From NCBI GenBank assembly GCA_017431185.1, contig JAFRLP010000506.1, positions 1 through 8,820 of the forward strand: a DNA stretch of 8,820 bases. The letters are read 5' to 3'. Of this stretch, positions 1-4,597 are shown one piece after another (positions within the stretch are counted from its first letter, which is position 1; each line of letters begins with the position of its first letter). The position numbers and the translations under genes are program-made. The stretch is from Victivallales bacterium (lineage in GTDB: Bacteria; Verrucomicrobiota; Lentisphaeria; Oligosphaerales; Oligosphaeraceae). The notes beneath the pieces are model-generated. The model did no database searches. It worked only from the letters and a program-made list of their open reading frames with translations, and was not told the origin of the DNA.

Positions 1-1
1 C

Positions 2-289
2 AGCGATATGGACTTGAGCAATGAGGAGAACCTGAACGCCATCACCCTCGTGGGTAGCCTTTCCCAGATGATCATCCCCGACAAGCAGGGCCGCTTCAGC
101 ATCTCCAAGGAAATCCAGGAGTATGCCCACCTCGACAAAAAGGCCGTGCTGGTCGGCGCCATCGCCTTTGGCCGCATCATCTCCGAGGAACTCTGGGAGA
201 AATGCGGTCGGAATCCCGCCAATCTCGTCAAACTCGAAAAAGAACTCTTCGCCGCCAAGCAGCGTTCGCAAAATCACTCCTCCAACTAG
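2..289 (+). CDS. mraZ: MraZ, transcriptional regulator of the dcw cluster (C-terminal part, cut by the window start)
   Basis: MraZ is a DNA-binding protein of the SpoVT/AbrB fold that sits first in the dcw cluster and, in species where it was tested, represses the cluster promoter. Only about 95 residues are visible. They correspond to the second of the two AbrB-like repeats, including the DXXXR signature DKQGR (codons from about 80), followed by ISKEIQEYAHLDKKAVLVG and an ELWEK segment, as in the C-terminal half of MraZ proteins. Full-length members are about 140-150 residues and the frame is open to base 2, so the ATG at 8 is most likely an internal methionine and the true start lies upstream. 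The stop (TAG 287-289) is 3 bases before rsmH. The family's usual binding sites upstream of mraZ are outside the window. Confidence 0.93.
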   Translation, partial: SDMDLSNEENLNAITLVGSLSQMIIPDKQGRFSISKEIQEYAHLDKKAVLVGAIAFGRIISEELWEKCGRNPANLVKLEKELFAAKQRSQNHSSN

Positions 290-292
290 CCC

Positions 293-1225
293 ATGACCTT
301 CCGCCACACACCAGTTCTGCTCAACGAGACCATCGCGTCGCTCAAAGACGCGGCGGGCATCCGTTTTGTGGACGGGACGCTCGGCGGGGCCGGCCACGCC
401 TCCGCGCTTCTGACGGCGCGACCTGACGCCACATTGCTGGGCATTGACCGGGATGAGGAGGCCGTGGAGGCCGCCACCGCCACGCTGGCCCAGTTTGGCG
501 GGCGGGCAACCGTCCGGCACGGCAACTACGCGGAGATGCGCCGCCTGGCGAATGAACTCGGCTGGGAAAGCGTGGACGGCGGAATACTGCTTGACCTGGG
601 AGTCTCCTCCCACCAGCTCGACGAGGCCTCCCGCGGATTCTCCTTCCGCTTTGACGCACCCCTGGACATGCGGATGGACAGGAGCAGCCCCTTGACCGCC
701 GCGAAAATCCTCAATGAATATCCCGAAAAGCAATTGGCCGATTTGCTCTACGAGTACGGCGAGGAGCGCAAGTCCAGGCAGATTGCCCGGGCTGTGGTCG
801 AGCGGCGTTCACAGCGTCCCTGGGCAACCACCGGGGAGTTTGCCGAACTGCTGGAGCGCATTGTGGGACGTGCCCATCAGCACGGGCTTCCCCCCGCCAC
901 ACGCTCTTTCCAGGCTTTGCGCATTGCCGTCAACGACGAGCTTGGCGCCTTGGAACGCGGATTGCAGGAGGCGGTTCAACTGGCTGCGCCAGGCGCCCGG
1001 CTGGCCGTCATCACCTTCCATTCGCTGGAGGACCGCATCGTGAAGCACTTTTTCCAGCACGAGGCGGCCACCTGCGTCTGCCCCCCAGGGCTGCCCATCT
1101 GCACCTGCGGCAAGATTCAGACCGTGCGGATAGTCACCCGCAAACCCATCCGTCCCGCGGATGAGGAGTGCAAAGCCAATTCGCGGGCGGCCTGCGCGAA
1201 GTTGCGCGTCGCCATCAAGATTTAG
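293..1225 (+). CDS. rsmH: RsmH (MraW), 16S rRNA m4C1402 N4-methyltransferase
   Basis: This 310-residue protein is a cytoplasmic S-adenosylmethionine-dependent methyltransferase. The family methylates the N4 position of C1402 in 16S rRNA in the ribosomal decoding centre. Visible hallmarks are the N-terminal HTPVLL (5-10), the SAM-binding loop DGTLGGAGH (27-35), DLGVSSHQLD (101-110), FRFDAPLDMRMD (118-129), GEERKSR (156-162), ATRSFQALRI (202-211) with VNDEL (213-217), and ITFHSLEDR (240-248). Length is normal for the family (about 300-315). A cysteine cluster near the C-terminus (C261, C263, C270, C272, pattern CxCP..CxC) is seen in a subset of RsmH proteins. The ATG at 293 lies 3 bases after the mraZ stop without a visible Shine-Dalgarno, which suggests translational coupling. 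This start gives the standard N-terminus. Confidence 0.98.
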   Translation: MTFRHTPVLLNETIASLKDAAGIRFVDGTLGGAGHASALLTARPDATLLGIDRDEEAVEAATATLAQFGGRATVRHGNYAEMRRLANELGWESVDGGILLDLGVSSHQLDEASRGFSFRFDAPLDMRMDRSSPLTAAKILNEYPEKQLADLLYEYGEERKSRQIARAVVERRSQRPWATTGEFAELLERIVGRAHQHGLPPATRSFQALRIAVNDELGALERGLQEAVQLAAPGARLAVITFHSLEDRIVKHFFQHEAATCVCPPGLPICTCGKIQTVRIVTRKPIRPADEECKANSRAACAKLRVAIKI

Positions 1226-1245
1226 TTCGAGAGCCACCATAAAAC

Positions 1246-1250
1246 AGGAG
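1246..1250 (+). promoter_or_regulatory. Ribosome binding site of the ftsL-like gene
   Basis: The AGGAG core ends 7 bases before the ATG at 1258. It fixes the start of the ftsL-like gene and is the clearest Shine-Dalgarno in the left half of the window. By contrast, neither rsmH nor ftsI has one. Confidence 0.8.
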
Positions 1251-1257
1251 AATTGCC

Positions 1258-1701
1258 ATGCAAGAGAGAGTCAACAAAGCCGACCGGAATTCGACAAGCC
1301 AAGGTTCACAGCAGTGGAGCAGCATGCTTTTTGCGGTCATCTTCATTGTTCTGGCCGCCTGGTGCGGAACCTACATCATCAACACGAAGGCTGACATCGC
1401 CGGCCTGGACGCCAAGATTGCCGTGCTGGAGAAGGACATAGCCACTCTTGACCAGTACATTGCCAACAGCCTCATGGAGCAGGAGAGCCTGAAGAACAAC
1501 CAGATTGTCGCCTTCGCCATTCGCGAAAAGATGACTTTGCCTGGCGATGGCCAGGTATGCATGGTTGCCCCCGAGAATGCCCCCGTGAGTCAGGAGCGCG
1601 AGACCATGCTGGCGCGTGGGCGTGGCCGCTCGAACGCCCAAAACCAGAATGTGGCCACCATCATCCAGCGTTCCACCCTGCCTGTGCGCATTCTGAAATG
1701 A
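1258..1701 (+). CDS. ftsL: FtsL-like septal division protein (small bitopic membrane protein)
   Basis: This 147-residue protein has a short polar cytoplasmic N-terminus (1-20), one strongly hydrophobic segment (about 22-41) and then a helical, heptad-like stretch (about 44-82) suited to a coiled coil. That is the FtsL layout: a type II membrane protein whose periplasmic coiled coil pairs with FtsB/DivIC and activates the FtsWI synthase. FtsL proteins diverge too much to recognise by motif, so the call rests on topology, size and position between rsmH and ftsI. Residues 88-104 (ending QVCMVAP) could be the short conserved strand after the coiled coil. The last 40 residues are hydrophilic and basic (LARGRGRSNAQNQN) and longer than in most FtsL proteins. 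The start is supported by AGGAG 7 bases upstream. Confidence 0.72.
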   Translation: MQERVNKADRNSTSQGSQQWSSMLFAVIFIVLAAWCGTYIINTKADIAGLDAKIAVLEKDIATLDQYIANSLMEQESLKNNQIVAFAIREKMTLPGDGQVCMVAPENAPVSQERETMLARGRGRSNAQNQNVATIIQRSTLPVRILK

Positions 1702-1841
1702 GTGTTCAGGACCGTTTGGCCCTGGGGGAGGAGCAGTCCAAGAAGTTTTTTTGTCCAGACCTGACGGGTCTGGCAACCCCGTGCTGAATCTCGGCGAAAT
1801 TAATGGGAGTTTCATTTGGCATGGCGCGTTTCTGAACAACG
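1702..1841 (+). other. 140-base spacer between the ftsL-like gene and ftsI
   Basis: This stretch holds no clear gene. It contains GGGGGAGGAG (1724-1733), which looks like a ribosome binding site but has no start codon at a usable distance, a T7 run (1746-1752) and a stem-loop (1755-1773). A 29-codon frame opens at an ATG overlapping the ftsL stop (ATGA, 1698-1701) and ends at 1787. The frame that is -1 relative to it is open from 1697 and ends at 1849, just inside ftsI. Neither resembles a protein I know. No good sigma-70 promoter was seen. Confidence 0.5.
1755..1773 (+). other. Perfect 7-bp stem-loop ahead of ftsI
   Basis: CCAGACC (1755-1761) and GGTCTGG (1767-1773) are exact reverse complements around a 5-base loop. 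The T7 run lies on the 5' side and no T tract follows, so it does not look like an intrinsic terminator on either strand. It could stabilise or process the ftsL-ftsI mRNA. The structure is plain in the sequence; its function is unknown. Confidence 0.55.
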
Positions 1842-4154
1842 ATGACTGACCAGCAATCAAGCCATCCCAGCGTCTCCTGCAAACCGGCTTCTCTTGTGAA
1901 GACGGGGTGGTCGCTTGCGGTCAGTTTTCTGCGTGACTTCCTTTTTTTGCGTCCGATGCCGCAGGGGGTGCGGCAGGCGCATCCCGTTTCGCAGAACATC
2001 CGTTTTGGAGTCTGCGCCCGCTTCCTGATTCCCGTTGTGGGAATTGCCCTGTTGTGCGGCGGAGTGCTATGCTCGCTTGTCAGGTTGCAGTTTAGCCGAT
2101 ACGAGGACAACCTCAAGCTTGCCAGGCGGAGATTGCGGTTTGTCCAACGGCTGATGGGAACACGCGGCCCCATTTTTGACATTGACAACAATATGCTGGC
2201 CGTGGACAAGAGGACCTGTGACCTTTATGTCACGCCGAAGCAGTTTCTGGACTCGCTTTCGGTCCTGAACCATAAAATGTCCCAGGAGAAAAAGGATGCG
2301 CTTTATCTCGATTTTTGTCAATGGCTGTCCAAATCCTGTGACGTGCCGCTGCCAGTGTTGCAGCAGCGACTCCAGAAAGTGCTGACGCCCTCCTTCCCTG
2401 TGACGATTCTGGAGACGATTGACATGGAGAGGGTGGCGGCTGCCTATAAACTGAAAGTGCGGTATCCCCAGTATCTGACCATTGCCGCGCCAGACAAGCA
2501 GTCGGAGCACACCTGGCGAATCGCCTTTGACCCGCGTCCCTGTGAAGATGATGCGTTCCTGCCGAGAATATGCTCTGAAGTGGAGAAATCGCTTCAGTTG
2601 GAGTCAGAGAGGATTCAAACCTGCATCCAGCGTACCCGAAAGCAGGAGCGCCCCGCCTTGCTGAAACGGAAGGTGGACTTGGATGAGGCCAAGGCCATTC
2701 TGAGCAGTTACCGTGAATGGGCCAAGGTCCCTGACACCGAAAAGTACCGCTGCGCTCCCACGGCCATCTATTTTGACGCCTCGACAAAACGCTTCTACCC
2801 CAAGGGTAAAATGCTTTCCAATCTCATCGGGTTCTGCGATTTGGATGGCAAGGCACTCGGAGGAGTCGAAAAACTTATGGATGACTACCTGAAGGGTGAG
2901 GTCAAGCGCAAGTACCTGGATTTGGATGGGAGGACGCCGCGCAGTTCCTACGCCAAGGAAATCTACGCATCGGAACTCAACGGCGCGGCGGTGCATCTCA
3001 CGGTGCAGCTGGCCGTCCAGCAAATCGTCGAGAACGCCATGGACAACCTGGTTGCGGAGCATCGGCCCAAGCGCGCGTATGCCGTGATGCTTCAGCCTCA
3101 GACGGGTGCGATTATGGCTTTGGCGCAGTATCCAAGCGAGGACTTCAACGGAGTGCGTGGCAAGGATGGGATAGGGCGTGAATTCCATGCCTTGTACACC
3201 TGCTATGAGCCTGGCTCCATCATGAAGGCGGTCAGCGTGTCGTCCGCGATCGACTACGCCAATCTTTCGATAGACCAGGAGTACGACTGCGAGAATGGGG
3301 ATTGGCGGTTCCGCGGAGGCAAGGCCATCCATGAGCATGGCAGAATGCGTCTGGGGATTACCCCGCTGTGGAAAATCATCCAGAAGTCCAGCAACATCGG
3401 TCCAGGCAAGGCGGTGACAGAGAACATGACGGACAAAAGGTTTTACGAGTACCTGCTGAACTTTGGGTTGGGGCGCAGGACATGCGTCGGCTTCTTTCCC
3501 GGCGTGGAAGGGTCGGATACCCTGGAACGGCACTGCTTCCCCAGCGAGTCGCCTGGCATCCTCAGGCCGGAGGAGCGCTGGAACAAGATTGACATTGCGC
3601 GAATCTGCTATGGACACACCATTTCCGTCACCCCTTTCCAAATGGTTCAGGCATACGCCGCGATTGCCAATGGCGGTGAGATGATGCAGCCATACATCGT
3701 TGACCGGCTAGTCAAAGCCAACGGGGAGGTCATCCGCTCCGTTCCGCATGTGAAGTCGCAGCCGATATCCCAGGAGGCCGCATACCGCATCACGGAATGC
3801 CTGAAGACGGTGGTCAAGCCCGGCGGCACGGCAGTCAGCGCGGCGGTGCCCGGCTATGCGGTTGCCGGCAAAACCGGAACCGCCATCAAGGCAGTGCGCC
3901 TGCCAAATGGCAAAATCGGCTATGACAGGCGTCTGAATGTCGCCAGTTTCGTGGGTTTCGTGCCAGCGGACTCTCCGGCGTTTGTCATGCTCATTACCGT
4001 TGACGAACCCAGCGGAAAACAGCAGTACGGCGGCAGCGTTTGCGGAAGCACCTTCTCGTTCATCGCCTCCGAGACGCTGAAAATCCTGCAGGTTCCGCCT
4101 ACGGCTCCCGATGAATTGCAGGCTGGAAAGACGCAACGAACCACCCAACGGTGA
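1842..4154 (+). CDS. ftsI: FtsI (PBP3-type), septal peptidoglycan DD-transpeptidase, unusually long
   Basis: This class B penicillin-binding protein cross-links peptide stems during septation. It is inner-membrane anchored with a periplasmic catalytic domain and partners FtsW. Order: cytoplasmic N-terminus of about 55 residues, transmembrane helix (about 58-80), dimerisation/pedestal domain beginning RGPIFDIDNNMLA (108-120) and closing around RFYPKGKMLSNLIGF (317-331) and GVEKLMDDYLKGE (341-353), then transpeptidase (about 385-750). All three active-site motifs are present: SIMK with nucleophile S459, SSN at 516-518, and KTGT at 677-680. There are no PASTA repeats. At 770 residues it is well above the 550-650 usual for FtsI. 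About 100 extra residues lie between about 140 and 300, part of them charged and helical (for example around 255-285). No Shine-Dalgarno precedes the ATG at 1842, but in-frame stops just upstream (TGA 1785 and 1833) leave no earlier methionine. FtsI is preferred over elongation PBP2 because of its place between ftsL and murE. Confidence 0.94.
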   Translation: MTDQQSSHPSVSCKPASLVKTGWSLAVSFLRDFLFLRPMPQGVRQAHPVSQNIRFGVCARFLIPVVGIALLCGGVLCSLVRLQFSRYEDNLKLARRRLRFVQRLMGTRGPIFDIDNNMLAVDKRTCDLYVTPKQFLDSLSVLNHKMSQEKKDALYLDFCQWLSKSCDVPLPVLQQRLQKVLTPSFPVTILETIDMERVAAAYKLKVRYPQYLTIAAPDKQSEHTWRIAFDPRPCEDDAFLPRICSEVEKSLQLESERIQTCIQRTRKQERPALLKRKVDLDEAKAILSSYREWAKVPDTEKYRCAPTAIYFDASTKRFYPKGKMLSNLIGFCDLDGKALGGVEKLMDDYLKGEVKRKYLDLDGRTPRSSYAKEIYASELNGAAVHLTVQLAVQQIVENAMDNLVAEHRPKRAYAVMLQPQTGAIMALAQYPSEDFNGVRGKDGIGREFHALYTCYEPGSIMKAVSVSSAIDYANLSIDQEYDCENGDWRFRGGKAIHEHGRMRLGITPLWKIIQKSSNIGPGKAVTENMTDKRFYEYLLNFGLGRRTCVGFFPGVEGSDTLERHCFPSESPGILRPEERWNKIDIARICYGHTISVTPFQMVQAYAAIANGGEMMQPYIVDRLVKANGEVIRSVPHVKSQPISQEAAYRITECLKTVVKPGGTAVSAAVPGYAVAGKTGTAIKAVRLPNGKIGYDRRLNVASFVGFVPADSPAFVMLITVDEPSGKQQYGGSVCGSTFSFIASETLKILQVPPTAPDELQAGKTQRTTQR

Positions 4155-4197
4155 CTTTTTTGCTTTTTTTTAGCTTTTTTCTGAAAATTTTTTACTT
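4155..4197 (+). other. T-rich tract after ftsI
   Basis: Directly after the ftsI stop are four T runs (6, 8, 6 and 6 bases), separated by short GC, AGC and CTGAAAA interruptions. No GC-rich stem precedes them, so this is not a classical intrinsic terminator. Its 3' end doubles as the UP-element-like block of the promoter described next. Confidence 0.6.
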
Positions 4198-4231
4198 AGC
4201 TCTTTGACACAGAGACGAAGATGGTTATCTT
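4181..4231 (+). promoter_or_regulatory. Strong sigma-70-type promoter candidate with UP-element-like block
   Basis: A perfect -35 hexamer TTGACA (4204-4209) is followed after 16 bases by TATCTT (4226-4231), a 4/6 match to TATAAT. TATAGT (4231-4236) is a better hexamer, but at 21 bases its spacing is poor. Just upstream, the A/T block 4183-4193 matches 10 of 11 positions of the distal UP-element consensus AAAWWTWTTTT, in the expected register to the -35. The proximal part matches only 1 of 3. The predicted start is about 4238, at the foot of a hairpin. No protein gene begins within 350 bases, which points to an RNA gene or a long leader. The -35 also lies inside the 5' arm of the long inverted repeat, so chance must be considered. 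Confidence 0.55.
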
Positions 4232-4284
4232 ATAGTACGAAACCATGTTTTTTGGTTTCACTCTTGTGTGCATTGTTCCAACAA

Positions 4285-4305
4285 CCCATCAACCCCCATC
4301 AACCC
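4285..4305 (+). repeat. Short tandem repeat CCCATCAACC, two copies
   Basis: CCCATCAACCC occurs at 4285-4295 and again at 4295-4305, giving a 10-base period, and a further CCCAC follows. These C-rich blocks are the partners of the TGGG-rich stretch at 4477-4511. They are therefore probably part of a helix rather than an independent repeat array. Confidence 0.6.
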
Positions 4306-4478
4306 ACGTCTCCAAAGTGCCTGATGGCATTGGTGCATTCGTCAGTTCCCTAATCGCCTGAAATGAGGCTTGTCACCCTTCCAGGTGGTTCTGAACTGGG
4401 GATTTCGCCAATTCACTGCTGTTATTACGGTCGCGTGTGCGACTGTCTGCGGAAAAAAGTTCGGCATTCGGTCATTGT

Positions 4479-4511
4479 GGGATAGATGGGAAGATGGGTG
4501 GGGACATTGGG
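4479..4511 (+). other. G-quadruplex motif (five G runs)
   Basis: Runs of three or four G at 4479-4481, 4488-4490, 4496-4498, 4500-4503 and 4509-4511 are separated by 6, 5, 1 and 5 bases, meeting the G3+N1-7 definition. The runs are on the + strand, so the murE-side RNA would carry them. They are the same bases that pair with the CCC blocks at 4285-4307 and with 4271-4279, so quadruplex and helix exclude each other. Confidence 0.55.
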
Positions 4512-4553
4512 CTTATATCTCTCCTTCCTTACATCTTTTCTGGTAGCCGCTTC

Positions 4554-4580
4554 GCCTCTGTGTCAAGGGGCTTTTTTTTT
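4554..4580 (+). terminator. Rho-independent terminator just upstream of murE
   Basis: GCCTCT (4554-4559) pairs with AGGGGC (4566-4571) across the 6-base loop GTGTCA, with one T-G pair, followed directly by nine T (4572-4580). The T run ends only 17 bases before the murE ATG, and I see no promoter between them. Transcription that reaches murE must therefore read through it. Both hairpin arms lie inside the 3' arm of the long inverted repeat (4550-4572), so pairing with 4198-4220 would prevent this hairpin from forming. Confidence 0.7.
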
Positions 4581-4585
4581 GCCCT

Positions 4586-4591
4586 GAAAGG
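4586..4591 (+). promoter_or_regulatory. Ribosome binding site of murE
   Basis: GAAAGG ends 6 bases before the ATG at 4598, giving a moderate Shine-Dalgarno immediately after the terminator T run. GCCC (4581-4584) just ahead of it could pair with GGGC at 4568-4571, bringing the site close to local structure. Confidence 0.6.
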
Positions 4592-4597
4592 TCCCTC

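Larger units (their letters stand above)
4198..4572 (+). repeat. 375-base element bounded by a 23-base near-perfect inverted repeat
   Basis: Bases 4198-4220 (core TTGACACAGAGACGAAG) pair with 4550-4572 (core CTTCGCCTCTGTGTCAA): 20 Watson-Crick pairs, two G-U pairs (4201/4569, 4203/4567) and a single A-C mismatch (4215/4555). Inside, a second interrupted helix continues the pairing in the same nested order: 4271-4279 with 4501-4509 (one T-T mismatch), 4284-4290 with 4493-4499, 4295-4300 with 4485-4490, and 4303-4307 with 4477-4481. The nesting gives a long rod with a multi-hairpin tip. It may be a structured RNA, or a MITE-like insertion whose terminal inverted repeats are the arms. No clean target-site duplication was found, though GCTTTTTT...CTGAAA occurs imperfectly on both sides (4173-4186 and 4570-4589). 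Confidence 0.7.
4238..4580 (+). ncRNA. Candidate structured non-coding RNA or murE leader, about 340 nt, family not recognised
   Basis: The span runs from the predicted promoter start to the end of the T9 run of a terminator. It contains these local hairpins: GAAACCA/TGGTTTC (4239-4245 with 4253-4259); 4321-4326 with 4340-4345 plus inner GCA/TGC (4327-4329 with 4334-4336); GCCT/AGGC (4356-4359 with 4366-4369); and ACGGTCGC/GCGACTGT (4427-4434 with 4439-4446) closed by a GTGT tetraloop, 8 pairs with one G-U. The CCC/GGG helix described for the inverted-repeat element encloses several of them. No ORF in the span looks like a protein. I found no RNase P GAGGAAAGUCC core, no tmRNA tRNA-like end or tag frame, no SRP domain IV and no T-box sequence. 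The role is unknown. A trans-acting RNA or a conditional leader of murE would both fit the arrangement. Confidence 0.5.

Noticed and set aside
1755..1773. Intrinsic terminator between the ftsL-like gene and ftsI
   Set aside because: The T run is on the 5' side of the stem and becomes A on the other strand, so neither direction gives a stem followed by U residues.
2604..3641. 345-codon open frame on the - strand
   Set aside because: It is antisense to the well-supported ftsI, including the region of the SIMK and SSN motifs, and has no recognisable protein features.
4155..4197. Terminator directly after ftsI
   Set aside because: Several T runs are present but no GC-rich stem precedes any of them.
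4285..4305. CRISPR or satellite array
   Set aside because: There are only two overlapping 10-base units with no spacers, and they are explained as one strand of a helix.
4238..4580. RNase P RNA, tmRNA, SRP RNA or T-box leader
   Set aside because: The length suits some of these, but the RNase P GAGGAAAGUCC core, the tmRNA tRNA-like end and tag frame, and the SRP domain IV sequence are absent. GGGTGGGGAC at 4496-4505 only vaguely resembles the T-box antiterminator.
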